The position numbers and the translations under genes were made by a program. Below the pieces are notes generated by a model. The model was given only the letters and a program-made list of their open reading frames with translations, did not search any database and was not told where the DNA came from. Source: an uncultured Erysipelotrichaceae bacterium (lineage in GTDB: Bacteria; Bacillota_I; Bacilli_A; Erysipelotrichales; Erysipelotrichaceae). Taken from it: a DNA stretch of 7,509 nt. The stretch covers positions 1 through 7,509 of the forward strand of contig CADBLN010000012.1 in assembly GCA_902795525.1 (NCBI GenBank), read 5' to 3'. Below are positions 1 through 5,809 of this stretch, in pieces; within the stretch, counting starts at the first letter, position 1, and each line of letters starts with the position of its first letter.

Positions 1-996
1 TATGCTTTTGAAGGTTGCGAATCATTAAAAGAACTATATTTACCCAAATCTATTAAAATGATAGGAAAAGACGTGTTTGTTGGATGTCAGAGTTTAAAGA
101 AAATATACATACCTGCTTGCTTCCAATTTGATACTGCTCTTTTGCCTTCCAACGATTGCAAAATAATTGAATATAGTGAAAATCAAGAAGATTTTGCATG
201 TGATAATAATGCTTTTAATGAATTGAACGCTTTAATTGGTTTAAAGACTGTTAAAAACGAAATTAATGAGTTGATTGCTTTAGTAAAGTTTCAACAAAAG
301 AGGAAAAACATGGGAAAAAGAATTAATGCACAGTCATATCATTTAGTCTTTACTGGTAATCCAGGCACAGGAAAAACAACAGTAGCACGAATTGTAGCAA
401 ATATATACAAGGAACTTGGTTTATTATCTAGTGGCCATTTAATAGAAACAGATAGATCTGGCCTTGTAGCTGGGTATGTAGGACAAACAGCATTAAAAAC
501 TCAGGAGGTAATTGAGAAAGCACTTGGTGGAGTATTGTTTATTGATGAGGCATATTCATTGCAAAGCAATTCGAACGAAGATTATGGACATGAGGCAATT
601 ACAACTTTATTAAAAGCAATGGAAGATAATCGAGATGATTTAGTTGTGATAGTCGCAGGTTATGAAGATAAAATGGAAAGTTTTATACACAGTAATCCTG
701 GTTTGGAAAGTAGATTTAGCACATACATTCATTTTGAGGACTATAGTTCAAATGAAATGGTTGAAATTTTCAAACTAATGGCCAAACAAGAAGAAATGAT
801 TCTCGCTGAAGGTGTTGAGGAAGAATTAAACATTATGTTTGATAATGTTATAAAGTCGAAAGATTGGAACTTTGCAAATGGTAGAACGGTTAGAAACTAT
901 TACGAGCAAGTGATTAGGAATGTCGCTAAAAGAGTTGATTCAAGAGAAAATCTAGGTGAAGAAGAATTTGATACCATTACAATAAATGACTTATAG
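1..996 (+). CDS. BspA-like leucine-rich repeat / CbxX-CfqX (SpoVK/EccA-like) AAA+ ATPase fusion, 5' partial
   Basis: The frame is open from base 1, so the gene begins upstream and the ATG at base 58 is internal. The first visible residues form BspA-type (LRR_5) repeats: two copies of an F-x-G-C-x-S-L-K-x-[IL]-Y-[IL]-P pattern about 23 residues apart. After a linker of about 30 residues comes one complete AAA+ module of the CbxX/CfqX class. Counting from the ATG at 58, Walker A GNPGTGKT is at 100-107, Walker B VLFIDEA at 159-165, a sensor-1-like VIVAGY at 197-202, the probable arginine finger in NPGLESRF at 213-220, and sensor 2 in NGRTVRN at 274-280. Relatives include Rubisco activase CbbX, SpoVK and EccA of type VII secretion; all use ATP hydrolysis to remodel a protein partner. 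The LRR part probably supplies the partner-binding surface (inference). No membrane segment or signal peptide is visible, but the N-terminus is missing. A hairpin terminator follows 16 bases after the stop codon. The ATPase class is certain; the biological role is unknown. Confidence 0.9.
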   Translation, partial: YAFEGCESLKELYLPKSIKMIGKDVFVGCQSLKKIYIPACFQFDTALLPSNDCKIIEYSENQEDFACDNNAFNELNALIGLKTVKNEINELIALVKFQQKRKNMGKRINAQSYHLVFTGNPGTGKTTVARIVANIYKELGLLSSGHLIETDRSGLVAGYVGQTALKTQEVIEKALGGVLFIDEAYSLQSNSNEDYGHEAITTLLKAMEDNRDDLVVIVAGYEDKMESFIHSNPGLESRFSTYIHFEDYSSNEMVEIFKLMAKQEEMILAEGVEEELNIMFDNVIKSKDWNFANGRTVRNYYEQVIRNVAKRVDSRENLGEEEFDTITINDL

Positions 997-1012
997 TAGT
1001 TGTAATGAGGCA

Positions 1013-1039
1013 GCGCACCAGTGTGGGAGTGCGCTTTTT
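1013..1039 (+). terminator. Rho-independent terminator after the LRR-AAA+ gene
   Basis: GCGCAC (1013-1018) pairs perfectly with GTGCGC (1029-1034) around a 10-base loop, and five T's follow at 1035-1039. It lies 16 bases after the stop codon of the plus-strand ATPase gene, the right place and direction to end that transcript. Because it sits beyond the 3' end of the neighbouring minus-strand tnpA, it could instead be the right-end hairpin of the IS200-like element, or serve both purposes. Confidence 0.75.
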
Positions 1040-1067
1040 AAATGCCTGCCAGCTTCCATCATATTTA

Positions 1068-1526
1068 CTAGTTACCCTTAAAAGGGTCTCTTGGGTCAAA
1101 CAGTGCCAACTGATCTGCTTCTTTGTCAGCTTTAAGCTGATTGGCAATGTATTCTTTGATCGCTTTCGTATTCTTTCCCACCGTGTCAACGTAATACCCT
1201 CTGCACCAGAACTCTCTGTTGCGGTACGCAAACTTCATGTTTCCATATTTCTGAAATATCAAAAGACTGCTTTTCCCTTTCAAGTATCCCATAAATCCAC
1301 TTACGCTTATTTTTGGCGGTATCGCTACTAATATGTGAACATGATCCGTGTATATTTCTCCCTCGATTATTTCTACCCCTTTCCATTGATACAACGTTCT
1401 CAGTATTTCCCTTATCTCTGCCCTCTTTTCTTCAAAGAATACCTTTCTTCTATATTTCGACGCAAATACGATGTGATACTTACAATTCCATTTCGTATGT
1501 GCTAAACTTTGGGTGACATTATCTTG
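1068..1526 (-). CDS. tnpA: IS200/IS605-family transposase TnpA, full-length frame without a recognisable start (possibly disrupted)
   Basis: This is a Y1 HUH single-strand transposase, which cuts and rejoins one DNA strand through a phosphotyrosine link. The frame stays open from just after a TAA at 1529-1527 to the TAG at 1068 and gives 152 residues, about the normal size. Numbered from the first codon after that TAA, it has the N-terminal KWNCKYHIVF strand at 12-21, the HUH motif HVH at 62-64, FWCRGYYVDT at 106-115, and catalytic Tyr126 with Gln130 in EYIANQ at 125-130. The anomaly is at the 5' end: no ATG, GTG or TTG lies in frame before a TTG at 1394, which would remove the first beta strand. 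An ATG at 1519-1517 is in another frame and meets TAG after five codons. Removing two bases (or adding one) there would give an MSQSLAHT-type start. The strong SD AAAGGAGG at 1550-1543 is 23 bases from that ATG. It may be a frameshifted copy, or expressed in an unusual way. The family is certain; whether it is expressed is doubtful. Confidence 0.8.
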   Translation of the reverse strand, partial: QDNVTQSLAHTKWNCKYHIVFASKYRRKVFFEEKRAEIREILRTLYQWKGVEIIEGEIYTDHVHILVAIPPKISVSGFMGYLKGKSSLLIFQKYGNMKFAYRNREFWCRGYYVDTVGKNTKAIKEYIANQLKADKEADQLALFDPRDPFKGN

Positions 1527-1598
1527 TTAAACTTAGTGTTATCCTCCTTTGTCTTCTCTTTGCAAGCTGGCCGGCTTAGTCAAAGTTTAGCACATACG
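1494..1598. repeat. 18-base perfect inverted repeat spanning the tnpA leader and first codons
   Basis: CGTATGTGCTAAACTTTG at 1494-1511 is the exact reverse complement of CAAAGTTTAGCACATACG at 1581-1598, with 69 bases between. The 1494-1511 arm encodes the conserved QSLAHT start of TnpA on the minus strand; the other arm lies in the tnpA leader. In a tnpA transcript the two arms would form an 18-bp helix with the SD (1550-1543) in the loop. It could be a translation-control structure or the remains of a second, inverted IS fragment. Confidence 0.8.
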
Positions 1599-1604
1599 GA
1601 GGAT
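1541..1604 (-). promoter_or_regulatory. SD and complementary anti-SD in the tnpA leader
   Basis: Read on the minus strand, ATCCTCC (1604-1598) is exactly complementary to GGAGGAT (1547-1541), which contains the tnpA Shine-Dalgarno. Pairing would hide the ribosome binding site. The order anti-SD, left repeat arm, SD, right repeat arm means this pairing crosses the 18-bp helix, so the two are either alternatives or a pseudoknot. Sequestration of the tnpA SD is known for enterobacterial IS200; its occurrence here is inferred from base complementarity only. Confidence 0.45.
1558..1585. repeat. Imperfect hairpin, candidate IS left-end hairpin
   Basis: CTTTG (1558-1562) pairs with CAAAG (1581-1585), and AAGC (1564-1567) pairs with GCTT (1574-1577), with a small asymmetric internal loop and a six-base tip. 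It lies upstream of tnpA, where IS200/IS605 elements carry the hairpin bound by TnpA. It overlaps one arm of the 18-base inverted repeat, so the two folds compete. The remaining bases up to the terminator at 1663 hold nothing I recognise. Confidence 0.4.
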
Positions 1605-1662
1605 CTTTTTTCACCGCTTAAGCTTTACGGAACCCCGCCACTATGTCGGTGTTTTCGGATGC

Positions 1663-1690
1663 AAAAAACCAAGTTCAACAGAACCTGGTT
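1663..1690 (-). terminator. Rho-independent terminator of the two-gene hypothetical unit
   Basis: On the minus strand AACCAGGTTC (1690-1681) pairs with GAACTTGGTT (1676-1667) across a four-base loop, with one G-T wobble in ten pairs. The arm ends in T's and four more T's follow, opposite the A-run at 1663-1668. The stem starts inside the TAA stop codon (1691-1689) of the 112-residue gene, so coding sequence and terminator overlap by two bases. Confidence 0.85.
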
Positions 1691-2027
1691 ATTGTACACT
1701 TAGAATCACACAATCAACTGCATTAAACTCGCATTCAACTAAGATATCTTTCCCCTCTTTAACTTCTAATGCAGTTTTATTTAATTGTTTAGCGCTATTT
1801 GAAGCTTCAAGCATTGAACCAACAATCCCACCATATCCGCTGTTTTTAGCCTTGCCATCAACATAGTGGATTTTTGAAATGAATAAATCATAATTTCCTG
1901 CGCTTAATTCAAAGCTTGTTTCTTTTCCATTTTTAACTTGAGCAACTTCTTTACCATTTACGTAAATGTATAATGGAACCAAGCCACCAACAAATTTCTT
2001 GTTTCTTTTCACAGTTATCTTGGACAT
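1689..2027 (-). CDS. Small PEGA-like beta-sandwich protein of unknown function
   Basis: This is a 112-residue protein. The N-terminal half (about residues 2-53) is a run of short beta strands with a Y-V-N-G-K-E-V ... K-N-G-K-E-T-x-F-E-L-x-A-G-N-Y-D pattern (23-47). That resembles PEGA-type domains, which display a small beta sheet and often occur in envelope or carbohydrate-binding contexts. Residues about 62-81 form a Gly/Ser/Ala/Asn-rich stretch containing GYGGIVG, and the C-terminus (about 88-112) returns to beta strands. No signal peptide or membrane helix is visible, so a cytoplasmic location is likely. The start is set by GGAGGTG at 2039-2033, five bases before the ATG. It lies 32 bases after the 179-residue gene and shares its promoter; the terminator overlaps its stop codon. 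The PEGA resemblance comes from the strand pattern and is tentative; the function is unknown. Confidence 0.8.
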   Translation of the reverse strand: MSKITVKRNKKFVGGLVPLYIYVNGKEVAQVKNGKETSFELSAGNYDLFISKIHYVDGKAKNSGYGGIVGSMLEASNSAKQLNKTALEVKEGKDILVECEFNAVDCVILSVQ

Positions 2028-2059
2028 ACTAACACCTCCGAACTAATTATACATTAGTT

Positions 2060-2599
2060 TTATTCTGGAGTATACTCAACCCACTCAACTATGACTCTTG
2101 GTTGATAAACCTTATTATCAACTTCAACTAAACCTCTGCCAACTTTGTTTTCAAACGTTGTTAATACTTCTTTACCATTAATTTCTATAACTTCACTTTT
2201 GAGCAAAAAGTCTTGCCACTTTACAAACCCATACTTGTAATTTCTGAATGACTTACTGGACTTAAATGTGGAACCATAGACCGTTTTGCCGTTCATTCGT
2301 TTTAAAGCCCAATCACAATTTGATATACCATTACCCCAATGGTCGCTACCTCTAATAACTCCCTCTTCACTATACCAATATTGGCTGCCACTCTCGCTGT
2401 CATAGTCAGGTTCTCTTCTTGGCTTTTCCACCTCTTCAAACAATGCTAAGGTATTATCGAAAAAGTTGGCTACACCTGCAATCCCTTGTTGAAACGGTTT
2501 ATAAAACTTAACATTATACAAAAAATTACCATGGGCACTGTAGATAACCTTTTTATCTTCTCTTTCTTCTTTAAATTGTTCTATTAATTGCTCGTTCAT
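2060..2599 (-). CDS. Hypothetical protein, 179 residues, family not recognised
   Basis: I do not recognise this protein. It is soluble, without a signal peptide or membrane segment, and rich in aromatic and charged residues. Residues 1-16 form a strongly charged, probably helical start. Around 57-73 lies an acidic Ser/Tyr-rich stretch. A central block at about 79-108 contains EEGVIRGSDHWG, an N-C-D-W motif and MNGKTVYG. The C-terminal part (about 118-176) alternates hydrophobic residues as beta strands do. A compact beta-rich enzyme or binding domain is possible, but no catalytic set can be named. The start is supported by AGAAGGG at 2613-2607, seven bases before the ATG, and by an extended -10 promoter just upstream. 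It is first in a two-gene unit with the PEGA-like gene, so the two products may act together. Confidence 0.75.
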   Translation of the reverse strand: MNEQLIEQFKEEREDKKVIYSAHGNFLYNVKFYKPFQQGIAGVANFFDNTLALFEEVEKPRREPDYDSESGSQYWYSEEGVIRGSDHWGNGISNCDWALKRMNGKTVYGSTFKSSKSFRNYKYGFVKWQDFLLKSEVIEINGKEVLTTFENKVGRGLVEVDNKVYQPRVIVEWVEYTPE

Positions 2600-2627
2600 A
2601 AAATAACCCTTCTAATTTTAATATTGA

Positions 2628-2655
2628 ATTATAACATGATTTGTTCAAAAAACAA
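2628..2655 (-). promoter_or_regulatory. Extended -10 sigma-A promoter of the two-gene hypothetical unit
   Basis: On the minus strand, TATAAT at 2633-2628 is preceded by TG plus one base, an extended -10. A weak -35, TTGTTT (2655-2650), stands 16 bases upstream and lies inside the T-tract of the preceding operon's terminator. The -10 ends 28 bases before the ATG at 2599, leaving room for a short leader with its SD. Confidence 0.7.
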
Positions 2656-2680
2656 TAAAGAGTAGATAACATATCTACTC
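2647..2680 (-). terminator. Rho-independent terminator of the peptidase operon
   Basis: GAGTAGATA (2660-2668) and TATCTACTC (2672-2680) form a perfect nine-pair stem with a three-base loop. On the minus strand it is followed by TTTATTGTTTTTT. It begins four bases after the stop codon of the M24 peptidase gene and ends the minus-strand operon. Its T-rich tail also contains the -35 of the next promoter. Confidence 0.85.
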
Positions 2681-2683
2681 AAT

Positions 2684-3970
2684 TTACTTAACTAAATGGA
2701 ATTTTGTCTGTCTGCCAGCAAGATAATATACTTTAGCATCTCTTAACAATATATCTGTTTCAAGTGATATCTGAACATCACAATTGTATCTTTCCACAAA
2801 TACCTTAGCGTTTAACTCTAATGAATATGCGGTATTATCATGTACTGGATACTCACCACTTCCTGCTACACCTTCTTGATGGTCCCAAAGACCTATCGTA
2901 GGGCCAGCCGCATGACCATGGAAACCTAGTGGATGAGTATATATGCAAGGATTAATCCCCTCTGATTTAGCTTGAGCAATTGAATCAGCCAAAACCTCAT
3001 TACCTGTTTTTCCAATTTTTAGTTGTTCAACTACAATCTCTTGAAGTCTATTTCCAACAGCAAGAGCTTTCTTTAAGTCTTCTGGAGCATCCAGTTCATC
3101 TTCCTTCAAGATATAACACAGTTCTTGAGTATCTGTGCACAAATTCAAATACCTAAAGCCAACATCACAATGCAGCATGTCACCAGGAATAATTACTTCG
3201 TCACCTTCAAAGTGCTTATTGCCATTTCTGGTAATCGAAACTTCATAATCAAACCAAGGCTCAAATCCTAATTCTCTTGTTTTTTCCATCATCCAATACT
3301 TAACATCATCTGCGGTTGTAACAGCTGGATGAATGACTTTGTTTGAAAAAGCTTCCGCAATCATTGCATGAGCAATTTGAACAATATCATTGTAGGCAGC
3401 CATTTCCTCTTCAATGCGAGTTTCCAACCACCCTACCACAACATTCTCAGCACTAACAATCTTTTTCTTTTGTTCTTCATCTAACGCTTTATACAACTGT
3501 CTAAACAAACTGTAACTTAAACCATCCGCATAGGCGAAGTCATCAGAAATATCTAGACCAATTCTCTTTGGGCTTAGCTCCTTTAGAAAACTTGCCAAAC
3601 AATTCATTTGAGAAATGCTTTGGTCAGTCCACAGCTGTTTATAATTAATCATTGGATAGCGTGTTACACTATACCTTTCAACTTTACCTTCATCATTTAA
3701 ATGAAACAATATGATTGTTAATCTTCTAGCAGTTATTTGATTATAAGTTGTCAAAGTCCAGAATACTGGATCTTCATTATACTCATTGTTGATAACCAAC
3801 CAACAATCAATGTCTGCCCGTTTCATCACTTGTGGCAAAACAGTATCTAGTCTTTTAACTAGCCATTTATCTAATACCTGTTCTTGTTGGCGATAGCCTA
3901 GAATCTTTGGCTTCAATTCATCTACACTTGGGACTTCACTTAATAAAAACTCCTGATTTGAAATATTCAT
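2684..3970 (-). CDS. M24-family metallopeptidase (Xaa-Pro aminopeptidase-like)
   Basis: This 428-residue protein has the two-part layout of the aminopeptidase P/prolidase branch: an N-terminal creatinase-like domain (about 35-180) and a C-terminal pita-bread domain (about 185-425). All five dinuclear metal ligands can be placed: Asp269 (HCDVGF) and Asp280 (CTDTQ), 11 residues apart as in methionine aminopeptidase; His346 (THPLGF, within a His-rich HPLGFHGHAAG block); Glu385 (YSLELN); and Glu404 (ISLETD). The sequences around the last two differ from the usual EPG and EDT patterns, which points to a divergent subgroup. Relatives remove N-terminal residues before proline or split Xaa-Pro dipeptides; the exact specificity cannot be read here. 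There is no signal peptide, so it is probably cytoplasmic. It is the last gene of the peptidase operon, starting 14 bases after the M29 stop codon, which is itself part of its SD (TAGGAG). A terminator follows at once. Confidence 0.9.
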   Translation of the reverse strand: MNISNQEFLLSEVPSVDELKPKILGYRQQEQVLDKWLVKRLDTVLPQVMKRADIDCWLVINNEYNEDPVFWTLTTYNQITARRLTIILFHLNDEGKVERYSVTRYPMINYKQLWTDQSISQMNCLASFLKELSPKRIGLDISDDFAYADGLSYSLFRQLYKALDEEQKKKIVSAENVVVGWLETRIEEEMAAYNDIVQIAHAMIAEAFSNKVIHPAVTTADDVKYWMMEKTRELGFEPWFDYEVSITRNGNKHFEGDEVIIPGDMLHCDVGFRYLNLCTDTQELCYILKEDELDAPEDLKKALAVGNRLQEIVVEQLKIGKTGNEVLADSIAQAKSEGINPCIYTHPLGFHGHAAGPTIGLWDHQEGVAGSGEYPVHDNTAYSLELNAKVFVERYNCDVQISLETDILLRDAKVYYLAGRQTKFHLVK

Positions 3971-3984
3971 AACTAACCTATCTC

Positions 3985-5226
3985 CTAAATCACAAAGTCC
4001 CCATGTTCCATGACGGTTACTTCTTGACCATCGTGCGTTATGCCTACAACCTTTATATCATCTGTCCCAATCATAAAATCATTATGGCTAACAGAGAAGT
4101 TTACACCTATTTCTAGAAGTTCTTCCTTACTCATCGCAGTGCCGTTTTTAACACAATCAGGGAAACTAGCTCCAAAAGCCAAGTGACATGCGGCATTCTC
4201 ATCAATCAAACCATTATAGAAAACTCTGCCCATCTGTTTAATTGGCGACTTCTTAGAAACTAATGCAACCTCACCTAAACAACGAGTTGTCTCATCTCTA
4301 AACAAAGCCTCTTTGAGGAATTCGACATTAGAACTGGCAGCACAGTCTATGGCTTTTCCATCTTTAAATGTGATGCTGAAATCTGTAACCAATTTGCCGT
4401 TAATAAATAGTGGAAATGATGCATAAGCTATCCCATTAACGCTTCTAAAATCCGGATCTGTAAATACTTCTTCAGTAGGCATATTTGCGACATAAGGAGC
4501 ATTCACATTTTGAGCGCCCATTTCACCTGCCGAACACCAAATATGATTTTCAACCAAATCCATTGTTATATCGGTTCCAAGTTCACTTGTAATATGTAGT
4601 GATTTGAAGTTTAAGTCATTAAGTTTTTTACTTCTAACTGACAATTCTTCACAATGCTTCTTCCAGTTTTCAACTGGATCACTATCTTCATCAACACGCA
4701 TCATTTTACAGATGGCATCCTCTAATTTTTGATATGCTGTTTCATCGTCAAACTCAGGGAATACTTTCTTTGCCCACTCCATGCTTGGATAAACTGTACC
4801 AGTCCATTTCAAAGTTCCTTGATGAATGTAATTACGCACAACATTTCTTAATTCATTTCCAGCAAAGGCTTGAGCTTTTAAGTTTGCATCTGGAACATCC
4901 GCATTAATTGACGGTCTTGAAGCTCTAACACCCATTTGCACACCTTTACCTGTTCTTAAAATTGAATCAATCGATTCTTTCTTCCATTCAGGAAGTTCTT
5001 TCAGTTTTTCAGGAGTACAATTTAAGGCCTTTAAATGGTCAATTTCAGCATCGTTGATAAATGCTTCTACATCTGCAGCTCCAGCTGCGAAAGCTTCTTT
5101 GGTAATTTCTCTTGCCAAATCTATCGCCGTAGTATCAGTTTGTAAAACTAGAGTTTCACCCGGTTGAATGTTTACACCTGTTTTAACTAAAACCCTAGCA
5201 AGTTTTTCTAGTTGCCACTTATGCAT
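3985..5226 (-). CDS. M29-family aminopeptidase (AmpS/PepS/aminopeptidase T type)
   Basis: At 413 residues this is the normal size for M29 exopeptidases, which remove N-terminal amino acids with two metal ions and work in the cytoplasm. The ligands match the family in identity and spacing: Glu253 (PTEEVFTDP), Glu319 (LGEVALV, 66 residues on), His348 (ACHLAFG, 29 on), His381 and Asp383 (SHNDFMIGT, 33 on). The N-terminal domain contains the usual QPGETLVLQ segment (21-29). The start is chosen because ATG at 5226 follows a GGAG at 5240-5237 by 10 bases. The ATG overlaps the end of the guanylate kinase-like gene by eight bases (ATGCATAA), which suggests translational coupling. Its stop codon TAG is embedded in the SD of the M24 gene. 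The family is certain; substrate preference is unknown. Confidence 0.95.
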   Translation of the reverse strand: MHKWQLEKLARVLVKTGVNIQPGETLVLQTDTTAIDLAREITKEAFAAGAADVEAFINDAEIDHLKALNCTPEKLKELPEWKKESIDSILRTGKGVQMGVRASRPSINADVPDANLKAQAFAGNELRNVVRNYIHQGTLKWTGTVYPSMEWAKKVFPEFDDETAYQKLEDAICKMMRVDEDSDPVENWKKHCEELSVRSKKLNDLNFKSLHITSELGTDITMDLVENHIWCSAGEMGAQNVNAPYVANMPTEEVFTDPDFRSVNGIAYASFPLFINGKLVTDFSITFKDGKAIDCAASSNVEFLKEALFRDETTRCLGEVALVSKKSPIKQMGRVFYNGLIDENAACHLAFGASFPDCVKNGTAMSKEELLEIGVNFSVSHNDFMIGTDDIKVVGITHDGQEVTVMEHGDFVI

Positions 5227-5797
5227 TCTCTCTCTTCTCCATTTCCGTCATAACAATCTTTTTAATTTCAGCAACAGCCTTATCTGGATCGTCATTGTAT
5301 ACGATGTTCTTAAACAATGGTGCAATCTCCATATCCATCTTTGCCTTGTTCAAACGACGTTCTATGGATGCACTATCATCCTTATAGATTTCATGAATTT
5401 GCTTCTCAAGTTCTTCAAAGCTAGTTGGCATCACAAAGAAGGCAATACTATCTGGAATGTTTAACTTGATTGGTCCAACCCCTTGAGCTTCCACTTCTAT
5501 TAGAACGTTCTTTCCCTTATTGATAAGGAAATCAACTTGAGCTTTAGGAGTTCCATAGTAATATCCATTAAACTCAGTGTATTCTAGTAGCTCTTTGTTT
5601 TTGACAGATTCTGCAAACTGTTTGTGATCAACAAAGTAATAATCAACGCCGTCCACTTCACCTTCTTTTTTGGGTCTAGTAGTTTCTGAAATGGAATAGA
5701 ACAGATTCATTTCCTTATCAGCCATTAGCTTTTCACGAATTGCTCCTTTACCAACAGAACTAGCTCCGCTCAAAATAACAACAATACCTTTTTTCAT
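5219..5797 (-). CDS. gmk: Divergent guanylate kinase (Gmk family)
   Basis: The Gmk family transfers phosphate from ATP to GMP or dGMP. The protein has 192 residues, slightly short of the usual 200-210. Clear family motifs are P-loop GASSVGKG (11-18), SISETTRPKKEGEVDGVDY (35-53), the GMP site EYTEFNGYYYGTP (72-84), IEVEAQG (100-106), and RRLNKAKMDMEIA with NDDPDKA (147-174). Two usual features are missing. First, the P-loop lysine is followed by Gly-Ala (GKGA), whereas known Gmks have Ser or Thr in one of these places (for example GKGT or GKSS). Second, the LID arginine of the usual R-G-T/Q-E/D motif is replaced, the segment reading HEIYKDD (135-141). It lies between pepD and the M29 gene: AGGAGGGAG at 5811-5803 contains the pepD stop, and its own stop overlaps the next ATG. 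Its position among peptidase genes suggests a paralog with a special role; a weakly active or housekeeping Gmk cannot be excluded. Confidence 0.88.
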   Translation of the reverse strand: MKKGIVVILSGASSVGKGAIREKLMADKEMNLFYSISETTRPKKEGEVDGVDYYFVDHKQFAESVKNKELLEYTEFNGYYYGTPKAQVDFLINKGKNVLIEVEAQGVGPIKLNIPDSIAFFVMPTSFEELEKQIHEIYKDDSASIERRLNKAKMDMEIAPLFKNIVYNDDPDKAVAEIKKIVMTEMEKRENA

Positions 5798-5809
5798 GTT
5801 GACTCCCTC

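Larger units (their letters stand above)
1041..1606 (-). mobile_element. IS200/IS605-family insertion sequence (tnpA only), boundaries approximate
   Basis: The element is recognised from its HUH/Y1 transposase frame and from structured flanks on both sides. IS200/IS605 elements move as single strands and carry subterminal hairpins rather than classical terminal repeats, so exact ends cannot be read from one copy. On the right side (low coordinates) GCCTGCCAGCTT at 1044-1055 matches, inverted, AAGCTGGCCGGC at 1564-1575 in 11 of 12 positions. An imperfect hairpin at 1558-1585 is a candidate left-end hairpin. No tnpB/IscB-like gene accompanies tnpA, so this is the single-gene IS200 layout. The element is G/C-richer than the ATPase gene beside it (27 versus 15 G/C in sampled 60-base lines). 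True ends may extend to the hairpin at 1013 or towards 1660; elements of this type are usually around 700 bases. Confidence 0.55.

Noticed and set aside
58..996. Treating the ATG at 58 as the start of the ATPase gene
   Set aside because: The same frame is open back to base 1 and encodes another leucine-rich repeat there, so the gene clearly begins outside the window; no SD precedes base 58.
1005..1516. Overlapping open frames on both strands across the IS element (977-1231, 1186-1386, 1005-1331, 1313-1516)
   Set aside because: They overlap the well-supported tnpA frame and the plus-strand terminator, and none has recognisable protein motifs or a proper SD.
1500..1519. Programmed -1 frameshift from the ATG at 1519 into the tnpA frame
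   Set aside because: The shift site reads ACCCAAA, which does not allow good re-pairing of both tRNAs, and the start is 23 bases from the SD; a plain indel or missing start is simpler.
1013..1662. TnpB/IscB-like nuclease with an omega-RNA beside tnpA
   Set aside because: There is no second gene of suitable length; the neighbouring genes on both sides are unrelated, so this is the tnpA-only IS200 type.
1509..1703. Plus-strand 64-residue reading frame containing SQSLAHT, echoing the TnpA start
   Set aside because: The echo is a consequence of the 18-base inverted repeat. The frame has no SD, runs through the terminator hairpin and continues into the opposite-strand gene end, so it is not a credible gene.
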